A DNA stretch of 64,000 nt. Source: Candidatus Berkelbacteria bacterium RIFCSPLOWO2_01_FULL_50_28. GTDB lineage: Bacteria; Patescibacteria; UBA1384; 2-12-FULL-50-11. The stretch covers positions 1,498-65,497 of the forward strand of contig MEZX01000003.1 of the NCBI GenBank assembly GCA_001774395.1, given 5' to 3'. The notes beneath the pieces are model-generated. The model saw nothing but the letters and a program-made list of their open reading frames with translations. It made no database searches and was not told where the DNA came from. The position numbers were made by a program, and so were the translations under genes. This document shows, one piece after another, positions 40,832-49,543 of this stretch. Each line of letters opens with the position of its first letter. Positions within the stretch are counted from its first letter, which is position 1.

Positions 40832-41267
40832 CTCGAACGGTTTCGAAATAAAGGGTACGGAAAAACTGCTTTTGACTGGCTCGAAACTTTCTCTGGGCGA
40901 TCTAGAAGTTTCTTCTCCCGGCGAATACGAACGTGGCGGCGTGGAGATTATTTACGGTCAGTCAGCGTCTTTAATTGTTTGGGAGCGCCTGGAAATAGTT
41001 TATGTTTTTTCAGGAGATAAACCATCAGGTTTTGAAAAGGGACAGTTTTCGCCCTGCGATATTTTAATTATTGACGGTGAAGCAACAAAAATGGAAAAGG
41101 CTCAGGTGAACGAGCTGCTCGAGACGTACGACCCAAATATGGTAGTTTTCCGCGCCTCGCACGTACCTACCGGAATCGACGCAAGCAAAAGCGAACCAGT
41201 TGAATTACTGAAGCTAAGCGCTCAAACGCTTCCTTCGGAGGGGAGAGAGATCGTTGTTCTGACATGA
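40812..41267 (+). CDS. Degenerate metallo-beta-lactamase-fold protein
   Basis: The 151-residue protein keeps the SSPGEYERGGVEIIYG segment of COG2220-type beta-lactamase-fold hydrolases and the later DILIIDG and DPNMVVFRASHVP strands. The metal-binding HxHxDH loop is absent and the last conserved histidine is replaced. It is therefore probably non-catalytic, perhaps a regulatory or structural relic. ATG 40812 lies inside the S1 gene. Confidence 0.65.
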   Translation: MLNLKSNSNGFEIKGTEKLLLTGSKLSLGDLEVSSPGEYERGGVEIIYGQSASLIVWERLEIVYVFSGDKPSGFEKGQFSPCDILIIDGEATKMEKAQVNELLETYDPNMVVFRASHVPTGIDASKSEPVELLKLSAQTLPSEGREIVVLT

Positions 41268-42205
41268 GCCCGGAAGCCGACGTTTCACGGCTTGTCAGTA
41301 GCGCCCGCCAAATCAATATAATTGTCCACCGTAATCCCGACGGTGATTCGCTTGGCTCCGCTCTTGCCCTGAAGCAAGCCTTCCCAAAAAAGAATATTCG
41401 ATTGTTCTGTAAAAGTCCGATACCTTCCGTATTCACTGCAATCTTGGGCCCAATTGAGACAGCCGAACGGCTGGAAAACGCTGACCTGATAATGGTCGTG
41501 GACTGTTCGGAGTTGCATCACACCGGTTACGCCCAAGAGCTACCAAACGCCACCAAATCTGGCTCGCCGCTGGTTGTGATTGATCATCATCGGCAAGGGA
41601 ACTTAGTTAAATTAGCCGCGTTTAACTGGTGCGACAGCACCGCATCGACAACAGCCGAACTGGTTAGTCAGCTCCTAGGTAATATGCGTATCGCTTTAAA
41701 CGCCGAAATTGCGACTTCCTTGCTACTTGGACTCTACACTGACACCGGCGGTTTCCAGCACCCAAACACCAACAGCGCCACATTACGTCTGGCGGGTCAC
41801 CTGATCGGATGCGGGGCAAAATTACAACAGATCACTGAAAGCCTGGCCGCAAGGCGTAGCTTAATTCAAACAAAACTTTGGGGATATGCCATGAATACCG
41901 TTGAAATCGATAAAAAAGGGCTGGCCTCGGCAAGGATAAGCCGTCAAACCATGAAAGACCTTGGCGCTGGCGCTGAGGATGCGGCAGGATTGGCCAACTT
42001 ACTCTGCCTAACTAACGAGGCACGAGCATCGTTAGTCTTGGTGGAAACCGACTCCGGCTGGCGGGGAACGTTACGGACACGACACAAAGATATGAATATG
42101 CACGAGCTGGCGACGCTCTTCAACGGCAAGGGAACACGGCGAAGTGCCGGTTTCTTAGCGACAAACGAGCTAATTTTAGGTAAAATATTGGACGAGCCAG
42201 TGTAA
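41264..42205 (+). CDS. DHH-family phosphoesterase (NrnA/RecJ-like)
   Basis: The 313-residue enzyme shows HRNPDGDSLGSALAL (motif I), VVDCSELH (II), VVIDHHRQGN (III, DHH) and LYTDTGGFQH (IV). A C-terminal DHHA1 domain ending SAGFLATNE follows. This is the NrnA type, which degrades nanoRNAs, c-di-AMP or pAp. With the GGDEF protein in this window a dinucleotide substrate is plausible. It ends the operon 6 nt before tRNA-Leu(TAA). Confidence 0.93.
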   Translation: MSPEADVSRLVSSARQINIIVHRNPDGDSLGSALALKQAFPKKNIRLFCKSPIPSVFTAILGPIETAERLENADLIMVVDCSELHHTGYAQELPNATKSGSPLVVIDHHRQGNLVKLAAFNWCDSTASTTAELVSQLLGNMRIALNAEIATSLLLGLYTDTGGFQHPNTNSATLRLAGHLIGCGAKLQQITESLAARRSLIQTKLWGYAMNTVEIDKKGLASARISRQTMKDLGAGAEDAAGLANLLCLTNEARASLVLVETDSGWRGTLRTRHKDMNMHELATLFNGKGTRRSAGFLATNELILGKILDEPV

Positions 42206-42211
42206 AAATTG

Positions 42212-42294
42212 GCCGGGGTGTTGGAATGGTAGACAATAGTGACTTAAAATCACTTGCTCGTAAGAGCGTGCGGGTTCGAGTCCCGCCCCCGGCA
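42212..42294 (+). tRNA. tRNA-Leu (anticodon TAA)
   Basis: The acceptor GCCGGGG/CCCCGGC, anticodon stem AGTGA/TCACT with loop CTTAAAA and variable arm GCTC-GTAA-GAGC form. No CCA is encoded. It is a likely MiaA substrate. Confidence 0.95.
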
Positions 42295-42302
42295 CGACCG
42301 AT

Positions 42303-42373
42303 TGGGGTTCGACTGCGAGCCGTCCTAGGCGGCGAGAAGTTGGAGTTCACTGAAAGTGGACGGAAAATCCCCA
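42303..42373 (+). ncRNA. Structured RNA between two tRNAs
   Basis: A closing stem TGGGG/CCCCA (42303-42307 with 42369-42373) encloses two hairpins, GCCG-TCCTAGG-CGGC (42319-42333) and TTCACT-GAA-AGTGGA (42346-42360), a three-way junction. It lies in the 92-nt gap between tRNA-Leu and tRNA-Val and is probably co-transcribed. It is not a canonical tRNA; a decayed tRNA or an unknown small RNA are both possible. Confidence 0.45.
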
Positions 42374-42386
42374 CCTCGGGCACAGA

Positions 42387-42458
42387 GGGCAGTTAGCTCA
42401 GTGGTAGAGCGTCTCGTTTACACCGAGAGGGTCGTAGGTTCGAATCCTACACTGCCCA
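42387..42458 (+). tRNA. tRNA-Val (anticodon TAC)
   Basis: The acceptor GGGCAGT/ACTGCCC, D arm GCTC/GAGC and anticodon stem TCTCG/CGAGA with loop TTTACAC form. The tRNA is followed by ACTTTTTTC, which may end transcription. No CCA is encoded. Confidence 0.95.
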
Positions 42459-42468
42459 CTTTTTTCAC

Positions 42469-43617
42469 TCACGGACTTCCATCCGAGCGAACCAGTTTCT
42501 CGAATACCGATATCTGGCGGTTGAGCATTAGCTTGATGGAAAAATTATCTTCGACGAATTTTTTGGCTTTGACGGCGAACCTCTTTTTCGCCGATTCGTT
42601 GGCTAAAGCATCTTCCAGCTCGACGGCATACTTGTTTTCGTCACGCACCACAACTGCCAAACTGTCCGGATAAACTTCCGGCTGAATCGGGGAGTCGAGC
42701 GCCACCACCGGAGTTCCGGCCAACATAGCCTCGCCGATCACCAGACCCTGCGTTTCGGTTTGCGAAGCAAAGACAAACGCATCACTCCCGCCGTAAATAC
42801 GCTGGGTATCTTCTTTTGGTAGCGGGCCGGTGCAAATTACTTGGTTCTCAACGCCAAGCGATTTCGCATCCGCCATCGCTTCGTCCAAATCACCGGGTCC
42901 CACCAATAACAAAACTGCGGTTTTTTGCCGCAATACCGGCGCACACATCGTTAACAACTTGGTGATATTCTTTTCTTTCGAAACCCGACCGACATAAAGC
43001 AAGATTTTTGACGCCGGGCTGAAATGAAACCGCGCCGCCAGTTCCAAGCGAGAAAAATTATTACTTGGCATCGAAATGCCCGTAGGAATAACATAAATCT
43101 GTTTTTTGACGCCGTAAGCCGCTAGTCGTTTCGCAATAACTTTGCTTGGGGTAATTACAGCGTTCATCGCGTTAGCGACAGTTTTGGAGCGATGCGCCAT
43201 CACCCGAGCACCAGCCTCGCCAGCGTAAAGTCGGCCGTACTCCTCAACCATAGTATGATAGGTAAGAACTCTCGCCTTCTTAGAGCGTTTCATCAGTCGT
43301 TCAAAAGCATTCTCCGACCAGGTAAGGGTGTGTAACCAGAAAGCGTCCGGCTCAAAACGAGAGATGAGGTCTGCAAACTCACCCGCCGCGGCAGCGCCAA
43401 ACATCCGTTCCTTCTTATGCATCGCCGAGAGAAACCAGCGACTAATCGGCGAGGCAACGATAGGATGGTGCTCTGGCCGGACTTGGCCCATAGCGTAGCG
43501 TGGCGCGACGATCGCTATCTCATGTCCGGCACGAACGAATCCATCGACACTTGTGTTGATTGACGTTGTAACGCCGTTTGCCAGCGGATAGGTTAACGAC
43601 CCCACCAGAATTTTCAT
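42469..43617 (-). CDS. Glycosyltransferase family 4
   Basis: The 382-residue enzyme has the GT-B layout: PLANGVTTSINTSVDGFVRAGHE at the N-terminus, then LYVGRVSKEKNI. The donor-binding GGSDAFVFASQTETQGLVIGE follows, with the EX7E-type glutamates. It transfers a sugar from a nucleotide or polyprenyl donor, probably to a membrane lipid. It lies 6 nt downstream of the permease gene. Confidence 0.92.
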   Translation of the reverse strand: MKILVGSLTYPLANGVTTSINTSVDGFVRAGHEIAIVAPRYAMGQVRPEHHPIVASPISRWFLSAMHKKERMFGAAAAGEFADLISRFEPDAFWLHTLTWSENAFERLMKRSKKARVLTYHTMVEEYGRLYAGEAGARVMAHRSKTVANAMNAVITPSKVIAKRLAAYGVKKQIYVIPTGISMPSNNFSRLELAARFHFSPASKILLYVGRVSKEKNITKLLTMCAPVLRQKTAVLLLVGPGDLDEAMADAKSLGVENQVICTGPLPKEDTQRIYGGSDAFVFASQTETQGLVIGEAMLAGTPVVALDSPIQPEVYPDSLAVVVRDENKYAVELEDALANESAKKRFAVKAKKFVEDNFSIKLMLNRQISVFEKLVRSDGSP

Positions 43618-43623
43618 ATCTTT

Positions 43624-44646
43624 TTAGGACTTTCGCGAGGAGCCGAACGTGTGACGAATAACTTGCCAATCTTCAGCAATCACGGAGATTACTGCCGCCA
43701 TCGGTACACCGAGCAAGATACCCATTAAGCCGTAGAGCTTGCCGCCAACCAGAATCGCCAGAATAACGATAAATGGATTTAGGCCAACGGCTTTGGACAT
43801 GACTTTCGGAACGATAATATTACCTTCAAGCTGTTGCACGATAATGTACACTATCAAAACCAAAAACCCCTGGAGCGGTGAGGCCACCAAACCGACAATT
43901 ACACCCGGAATTGCGCCGAGCCACGGACCCAGAATTGGCACAACTTCGGTTAATCCAGCCCAAACGCCAAGGGAGAGAGCGTAATCTGACCCAACAATAA
44001 GCAAACCAAGCGTGATTAATACCCCGACAATTAGCATTAGTAGCAGCTGTCCCCGTACCCACGAGCCGAGTTTTCCGGTAATTTTACGCGTTGTCTCGGC
44101 TAGCGCTCCGTGCCATTCGGCTGGCAGAATTCCCTTGTAAATTCTCCTCAGGCCGTCCTCTTCCAGCAACAGGTAGAAACTCAGGACAATCACTGTAATT
44201 ACCGCCACTACACCGCTCACAACTCCCACAGTTCTCGTGAAAAGGAATTCGCCGATATTGCTTAAGTAACTCGAGATTTGGTTGATGTTTCTTACGGCCA
44301 CGTCAGCCATCGACGACAGGAAACCAGACGGCTGTTGCGATAGCTTCTCGGTATAGGCTGGCAAATTAGCGCTGAATTGCTGCAACTGATCGATAAACGG
44401 CGGAATAATCAGCGAGAAAATCATCCCGAGCAGGACGAAAATAATTACAAAAACGGAAACGACTGCTCCAGGACGGGTGATGGTTTTGGCCCATCGATCA
44501 ACGGTGGGAGACAGACCGGCAACGATGATTAGGACCAAGAATAACAGCACCAACACATCGCGAATGGCAAAGAGAAACCAAACGCCTAGTAAAAACAGGG
44601 CTATTCGAACCAGAGTCGAAGTGGATATCTCTATTTTCGTTGTCAT
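43624..44646 (-). CDS. AI-2E family transporter (PerM-like)
   Basis: The 340-residue membrane protein has seven to eight hydrophobic segments and the family signature GVWAGLTEVVPILGPWLGAI near residue 232. LVIVYIIVQQLEGNIIVPKV and LMGILLGVPMAAVISV lie in the C-terminal half. Family members exchange small molecules or ions; the substrate here is unknown. Confidence 0.9.
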   Translation of the reverse strand: MTTKIEISTSTLVRIALFLLGVWFLFAIRDVLVLLFLVLIIVAGLSPTVDRWAKTITRPGAVVSVFVIIFVLLGMIFSLIIPPFIDQLQQFSANLPAYTEKLSQQPSGFLSSMADVAVRNINQISSYLSNIGEFLFTRTVGVVSGVVAVITVIVLSFYLLLEEDGLRRIYKGILPAEWHGALAETTRKITGKLGSWVRGQLLLMLIVGVLITLGLLIVGSDYALSLGVWAGLTEVVPILGPWLGAIPGVIVGLVASPLQGFLVLIVYIIVQQLEGNIIVPKVMSKAVGLNPFIVILAILVGGKLYGLMGILLGVPMAAVISVIAEDWQVIRHTFGSSRKS

Positions 44647-44704
44647 TAGCTTTAGTGTAGAAGAAAACGCGTTGCAGTCAAACTACTGTCGGGTCCTGTG
44701 AGCT

Positions 44705-44780
44705 TGGTCGGGGATGCCAGACTCGAACTGGCGGCCTCCGCGTCCCAAACGCGGCGCGCTACCAACTGCGCCAATCCCCG
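44705..44780 (-). tRNA. tRNA-Pro (anticodon TGG)
   Basis: On the minus strand the acceptor CGGGGAT/ATCCCCG and anticodon stem CCGCG/CGCGG with loop TTTGGGA form, followed by A and an encoded CCA. The flanks extend the acceptor helix by ten more perfect base pairs (44698-44707 with 44782-44791). Confidence 0.95.
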
Positions 44781-45012
44781 GCCAAGCTCACGATCATCAG
44801 CAGGCGCGCTTCCTGGGCTCGACCGTCGTAAGTATACGACAGGGTCTCGCCCGCCTCAACGAATCGAAGCAAAGCAGTTTGCTTCTTATTACCGTTTCGG
44901 CCCAACTGCCCGCCCGCAACGCCAGCAAGCTTGTCTTGCGTGGCGGGCGCGGCGCCACACCCCGAAGAGCTCTATCTTACCTGAATTCAAGAGAAAATGG
45001 AGGGGCTAGACT

Positions 45013-45420
45013 CTACAAATACAGCCGTCCGATCGCGACAATGACAACGAAAGCGACCAGCGAGGCCCAGGTTAGAACCGGCAAGCCTTTAAGCGCTTCA
45101 GAATTACCAGCAATGCCCGATGAGACTTTAGCATCGATCAAACGCACCGCCACCAGATAATCAAGGACTATTAATCCCATTTTTACCCAAAACCAAGGAT
45201 TGGTGCCGGTATCCTCCCACTCCACATAGGCCATGTAAACACCGGTGATAACAAGCACCGACATGCCGTAGATGCCGAACCGACGGACAAACTTAATCGC
45301 TTTTAGTTTAAACCCGTCAAGCGGCCTAGAAACGGAAAATGCCAGCGAAAAAAAGACTACACCAACTACAACGCAGGCACCGAGAATGTGAAGCAGTAAG
45401 ACAATATCGTGCAATTCCAT
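45013..45420 (-). CDS. Four-helix membrane protein (CopD/DUF2269-like)
   Basis: The 135-residue protein has four hydrophobic segments (HDIVLLLHILGACVVVGVVF first) with histidine and aromatic residues near the first. That pattern is seen in CopD or DUF2269-type membrane proteins. It begins directly at the stop of the upstream gene (AGGAGG just before). The 44792-45012 region after it holds several hairpins but no gene. Confidence 0.75.
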   Translation of the reverse strand: MELHDIVLLLHILGACVVVGVVFFSLAFSVSRPLDGFKLKAIKFVRRFGIYGMSVLVITGVYMAYVEWEDTGTNPWFWVKMGLIVLDYLVAVRLIDAKVSSGIAGNSEALKGLPVLTWASLVAFVVIVAIGRLYL

Positions 45421-46074
45421 CTAACCTCCTTGTAATGTTAACTCGTCCGTCAGAGCATTTTTGATCTCCGTGGAAGAGCTTTGGTCAGAGCGGAAAGTGA
45501 AAATCACCCACGGGTTGATTCCAGCTGGTTGGTACAGTTTGAAAGCGTATTTTAGCCATTTTTGGGTAACCGTACTTCTGAAAATATAGGCATTTCTGTA
45601 GCCGTAGTACGGCTCGTCGAGCAGGGTGATTGTCTGGCTCGTCACACCAGTATCCCTAACAATATATTTTGGGAATATTTTGGTTGAGCCGTTGGTCTGA
45701 ACCAACCGCATTTCTAAATCAGCCGGCTCGTCGCTAGTGGTGCCGCTCAATCTCCAATCAATTTTGGCGCCGTTACTGGTGTCAATTGTCCACGAGCCGG
45801 GGAAATCGAACGTAATACCGAAGCTCTCAACCGTCAAGATAGTGTTTTCATCGTCGATCTTTACCACCACGCCGCCTTCTAGCTCAGCTGCTTCGGCAAC
45901 GTCGGCGGCCCGGTTGCCAGCGTGTTCAACCGTTAAAGTTTCCACTTTTTCGTGCACGGTAAGCTTGGCGTACAGATAGCCGTACGCTAAGTAGAACAGT
46001 CCAAGCGCAATGGCAATAACGAGCACAACAAGTAGCCAGCGGCGCCGGTTTTTTGGTTCTTGGTTATCTTCCAT
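45421..46074 (-). CDS. Membrane-anchored extracytoplasmic protein
   Basis: The 217-residue product has a short basic N-terminus, one transmembrane helix (WLLVVLVIAIALGLFYLAYG) and a beta-rich outer domain (ITFDFPGSWTIDTSNGAKID) with no cysteines. It is the last of a run of similarly built proteins (45421-47520). The function is unknown. Confidence 0.7.
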   Translation of the reverse strand: MEDNQEPKNRRRWLLVVLVIAIALGLFYLAYGYLYAKLTVHEKVETLTVEHAGNRAADVAEAAELEGGVVVKIDDENTILTVESFGITFDFPGSWTIDTSNGAKIDWRLSGTTSDEPADLEMRLVQTNGSTKIFPKYIVRDTGVTSQTITLLDEPYYGYRNAYIFRSTVTQKWLKYAFKLYQPAGINPWVIFTFRSDQSSSTEIKNALTDELTLQGG

Positions 46075-46124
46075 ACCCTAACGATACACGAGTCCGTCGC
46101 CCAGGGCGACGTTGCGGCTCGAGG

Positions 46125-46760
46125 TTAGTCCGCGATCTTGAAGGTAGCGACGACGTTTTTGGAATCAGCGTAAACGGCTGTTAGATCGTCAGGAATGGCC
46201 TGGGCTTGGCTCCAGCCCCAGTAGTAGCTAGCGTTGTGGCCAAGTTCAGTTGGTATGTTAGCCTCCTGCTGAGACAGAGTCCATTGGGCTGGCGTATAAA
46301 CTGATACCGCAAAAGCACTGGCGTACTTAGCGTCGTGGGTTGAATCAGCGTTCACCCAAGTGTCTTCCGTTGAAGTTGTGGGCATCTCAAAGTAACAGGT
46401 GACCACAGCGTACCCCGGCTGCGGGTCCATATCCGCTTGCAGAATTTGTTTCACTTTGTGACCGGTCCATTTGGCACCAAATGTCAGATCAAAACCGTAT
46501 GCGGCTGTATCGCCGCAAGCCACAAGGTTTTCATCAGCTGCGGTAATTGATGTGGTGGCCGGGGTTTTGGTGGTTTCCGGCGGATTCGTATTCGCAGTTT
46601 TCTTAGGCACTATGGAGTCGGATGTTTCGTCGGGCGCGGTGTTCTGCTGGTAAACCAAGTAACCCAAGACTCCTACCAATACTAAAGCAAACACCAATAG
46701 GAGCGTCTTCAAGCTCGTGCTGGCGTGATCGTGATTGGGCAGTTCGTCGTTCAGAAGCAT
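46125..46760 (-). CDS. Membrane-anchored protein, paralogue A
   Basis: The 211-residue protein shares its N-terminal anchor (HASTSLKTLLLVFALVLVGV) almost exactly with the next gene upstream. A Thr/Pro-rich linker and an outer domain with a single cysteine pair (ACGD, VTCYF) follow. It starts 3 nt after the stop of paralogue B. The outer domain carries WTGHKVKQ and SQAQAIP, also echoed in paralogue B (WTGYK, SHAQAFP). Confidence 0.75.
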   Translation of the reverse strand: MLLNDELPNHDHASTSLKTLLLVFALVLVGVLGYLVYQQNTAPDETSDSIVPKKTANTNPPETTKTPATTSITAADENLVACGDTAAYGFDLTFGAKWTGHKVKQILQADMDPQPGYAVVTCYFEMPTTSTEDTWVNADSTHDAKYASAFAVSVYTPAQWTLSQQEANIPTELGHNASYYWGWSQAQAIPDDLTAVYADSKNVVATFKIAD

Positions 46761-46763
46761 TTT

Positions 46764-47318
46764 TTAGTTAGTAAGTTTGAAGGTAGCTGCAACGGTGTCA
46801 ATCTTCAGGTTCACGGCTTTTGTCTCCCAACTCACCGGAAACGCCTGCGCGTGAGAGTATCCAAACACGTAGGTATCATTGGCTGCCAATCTAGTCGGTG
46901 TTGGACCTTCATCATTCTGGAAAGCATTCCAAATTTTTGTCGGATATGCGCCGACAACCATCACCGTCGTATAACCAGCGATCGTCCTGGTCGTTCCGTC
47001 CGAAGTGCAGTTATCGCTTGCCGCACACGGCACAAAGAACTCGACATTTTTTATTGTCGGTTGGTCAGGATCGCTCCAAGTAGATGTCTTATACCCCGTC
47101 CAGGTACTATTCAACTTCATGGTGTATCCGTGGGTAGTGTTGGTGTAGGTTAGGACGCTGGCGGTGCTCTGCGTGCTATTATCCACCTCCTCCGGCGCAG
47201 TGTTCTGCTGCCAAACAAGGTAACCTAAGACTCCTACCAGCACTAATGCAAATACCAGCAGCAACGCCTTCAAACTCGTACTAGCGTGTTCGTGATTTTC
47301 TATTCCGTTTAATTCCAT
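46764..47318 (-). CDS. Membrane-anchored protein, paralogue B
   Basis: I start at ATG 47318 (GGGGGAA 4 nt upstream). The 184-residue protein has the shared anchor HASTSLKALLLVFALVLVGV and then a different outer domain with WTGYK, a CAASDNC disulfide candidate and GYSHAQAFP. Near-identity of the anchor and drift of the outer part suggest duplication followed by rapid change. Confidence 0.75.
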   Translation of the reverse strand: MELNGIENHEHASTSLKALLLVFALVLVGVLGYLVWQQNTAPEEVDNSTQSTASVLTYTNTTHGYTMKLNSTWTGYKTSTWSDPDQPTIKNVEFFVPCAASDNCTSDGTTRTIAGYTTVMVVGAYPTKIWNAFQNDEGPTPTRLAANDTYVFGYSHAQAFPVSWETKAVNLKIDTVAATFKLTN

Positions 47319-47340
47319 AAATTCCCCCTTCGACTCCACG

Positions 47341-47520
47341 CTAGTGTGTTTGAGGTACGACGTCAACTCCTGGGGCAGCCGCTTGCTGATCTACTTCGTC
47401 ATAGATTAGTTTAATTTCGCTTTTTTGACTAACAACAAGATACCCCAGGGCTCCGATTAGAATTAAGGCAAACACCAGCAGCCACAGCTTGAGCCCTGCT
47501 CCTACTTCGTTTTCACCCAT
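47341..47520 (-). CDS. Small membrane-anchored protein, paralogue C
   Basis: The 59-residue product (ATG 47520; ATG 47532 is an alternative) has a related anchor (LKLWLLVFALILIGALGYLV). It stops after a short tail (PGVDVVPQTH), with no outer domain. TATGAT lies 7 nt before ATG 47520. It may be a truncated member of the same family. Confidence 0.6.
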   Translation of the reverse strand: MGENEVGAGLKLWLLVFALILIGALGYLVVSQKSEIKLIYDEVDQQAAAPGVDVVPQTH

Positions 47521-47638
47521 TGAAAACATCATACTAAAACGTGTTTCTCAGAAAAGCGTTAATTGACTACAAAGCCCCTGGAGAATATACTGCCAGATGA
47601 AAGTAGAAAAATGACCAACAAGATAACGAAAGGACAGT

Positions 47639-49126
47639 ATGAATTCAACAACTATCGCGATACTCGCGGCCGTAGGGGGTATAGTCGGGGGCTTTATTGT
47701 GCGCCAAATACTCTTAACACGCTCGCAGGAGGATTTAGAGAGTAAGTCGAAGGAAATCATTTTAGAGGCCAAAGAAGAGGCTCTAAAAATACGCGAGGAA
47801 GCCAAGAAGGGCGACGCGGACCACAAGAAGGAGTTAGACAAAGTCGAAAGCCAGCTGCGAGAGCGGGAGGCTTCTTTGGAGCGCCGGATGGAAAAAATCG
47901 AGAGTGAAAAAAGCCAACTCGAAGCCGAGTCAGAACACTTGGACTTGGCCAAAAAGGACATCACCAAACTGCACGAGGATCAAGAGAAGGAGCTGGCCAG
48001 TATCGCTAAAATGACGCGCGACGAAGCAAAGGATCGCTTGTTGAAAGAAGTGGAAAAAGACTATTCCGAGGATATTATTCGCAAGATCCGCTCGATGAAA
48101 GAGCAGATGAAATCCACCTGGGATGCCGAAGCCAAAGAGATTATTGCTACCGCCATCGAACGGCTCGCTACCGAGCAAACTGCCGAAATGACGGTGTACT
48201 CCGTTCACCTGCCAAGCGACGAGATAAAAGGCAAGATCATCGGCAAAGAGGGCCGCAACATTCAGGCGTTTGAAAAAGCGACAGGGGTAGATTTGGTTGT
48301 GGACGAAACGCCCGAGACAGTTACCGTGTCGAGCTTTGATCCGATCCGCCGAGCAGTGGCCGTAAAATCCTTGCAGATGCTCATTAAGGACGGCCGCATT
48401 CAGCCAGCCAAAATTGAAGAGTTTGTGAAAAAAGCCCAAAGCCAAACCGAAGACGAAATTAAAGAAGCTGGCGAACAGGCCGTGGCCGAAGTTGGACTGG
48501 GAGGCATTCACCCAGAGTTGGTAAGGTTGCTCGGCTCGATGAAATTTCGCACTTCTTACGGCCAAAACCAACTTGCTCACGCCATCGAAGTTACCCACAT
48601 TGCCGGACAGCTAGCCGAAGAAATTGGGGCTGATGTGAATATCTCCAAAAAAGGCGCGCTGTTGCATGATATTGGTAAAGCCGTCTCACACGAGCTGCCT
48701 GGTAGTCACGTTGATGTTGGCGTAGAGCTAGCTCGTAAGTACGGGATGAGCGAAGCGGTAATCCACTGTATCGAAGCCAGCCACGAGGACATTGATGCCA
48801 AGAGCGTTGAGGCGATTCTCTCGCGAGTGGCCGACGCTATATCGTCGGCTCGTCCGGGAGCGCGACGCGAATCTACCGAGCAGTACATCAAGCGCATGAC
48901 CGATTTAGAAAACGTCGCCAATGCCTTCACTGGAGTGGAAAAATCATTCGCCATTCAGGCTGGTCGCGAAGTACGAATACTAGTTAAGCCCGAATTGATT
49001 GACGATTTAACCGCGATGAAACTGGCTCGCGATATTGCCAATAAGATTGAGGCGGATCTGCAGTATCCTGGCACGGTGAAAGTTAACGTCATCCGCGAAA
49101 CACGGTTTGCAGAGATCGCGAGGTAA
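47639..49126 (+). CDS. rny: Ribonuclease Y
   Basis: The 495-residue endoribonuclease starts mRNA decay at the membrane. It has one N-terminal transmembrane helix (IAILAAVGGIVGGFIV), a long coiled coil (about 30-180), a KH domain (DEIKGKIIGKEGRNIQAFE, about 193) and an HD domain (LLHDIGKAVSHE, about 342). ATG 47639 has AAAGGA 4 nt upstream. The length is slightly below the usual 520. Confidence 0.96.
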   Translation: MNSTTIAILAAVGGIVGGFIVRQILLTRSQEDLESKSKEIILEAKEEALKIREEAKKGDADHKKELDKVESQLREREASLERRMEKIESEKSQLEAESEHLDLAKKDITKLHEDQEKELASIAKMTRDEAKDRLLKEVEKDYSEDIIRKIRSMKEQMKSTWDAEAKEIIATAIERLATEQTAEMTVYSVHLPSDEIKGKIIGKEGRNIQAFEKATGVDLVVDETPETVTVSSFDPIRRAVAVKSLQMLIKDGRIQPAKIEEFVKKAQSQTEDEIKEAGEQAVAEVGLGGIHPELVRLLGSMKFRTSYGQNQLAHAIEVTHIAGQLAEEIGADVNISKKGALLHDIGKAVSHELPGSHVDVGVELARKYGMSEAVIHCIEASHEDIDAKSVEAILSRVADAISSARPGARRESTEQYIKRMTDLENVANAFTGVEKSFAIQAGREVRILVKPELIDDLTAMKLARDIANKIEADLQYPGTVKVNVIRETRFAEIAR

Positions 49127-49144
49127 ACCTCGGCTTCACCGCAA

Positions 49145-49501
49145 TCAGCTGTCGGCTCTCAGCTTTTTTGAGAAAGATCCAAGCTGCTTTCTTAAGGCGT
49201 AGTGCCTGACCATCAGTGACTCATAATTGAGTCGGGTGAGATCTTTAGCTACATCTAAGCACGCCGTAACCTCGTAAACTGACCCAAGGGCGTTGTGAAT
49301 ATATCGATTAAAATCCTTGTCAGAATTTTTACCAGAACCCTCGGCAATATTCAGGACGACCGATAGTGACGCCCGTCTAATTTGATTAACTAAGTATTCA
49401 AGTTCACGAGGAAATTTCTTAGTGAACTCGAATATCTCTTTATGAAGCTCTTTGGCTAGCTGGTAGACACGGAACTCATTAAATCGAAAATCTTCGGTCA
49501 T
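49145..49501 (-). CDS. Four-helix bundle protein of the 23S rRNA IVS type
   Basis: The 118-residue protein has the family features: FRVYQLAKELHKEIFEFTKK, LVNQIRRASLSVVLNIAEGS and a terminal helical segment LMVRHYALRKQLGSF. The family was first found in intervening sequences of 23S rRNA genes. Here it stands alone between rny and an HU gene, flanked by related AGCTGAAAGCTGACAGC-like sequences on each side (49141-49171, 49510-49546). It may be the cargo of a small mobile unit. Confidence 0.9.
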   Translation of the reverse strand: MTEDFRFNEFRVYQLAKELHKEIFEFTKKFPRELEYLVNQIRRASLSVVLNIAEGSGKNSDKDFNRYIHNALGSVYEVTACLDVAKDLTRLNYESLMVRHYALRKQLGSFSKKLRADS

Positions 49502-49543
49502 ATTACTATCCTAGCTGAAAGCTGACAGCCGCTTGCTGATAGC

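Noticed and set aside
42295..42386. tmRNA or a canonical tRNA
   Set aside because: There is no tag reading frame, no acceptor stem of seven pairs and no T arm in the right place.
44698..45009. Protein-coding ORF (plus strand) across the tRNA-Pro
   Set aside because: It is the antisense of a tRNA and hairpin-rich spacer, a common false ORF.
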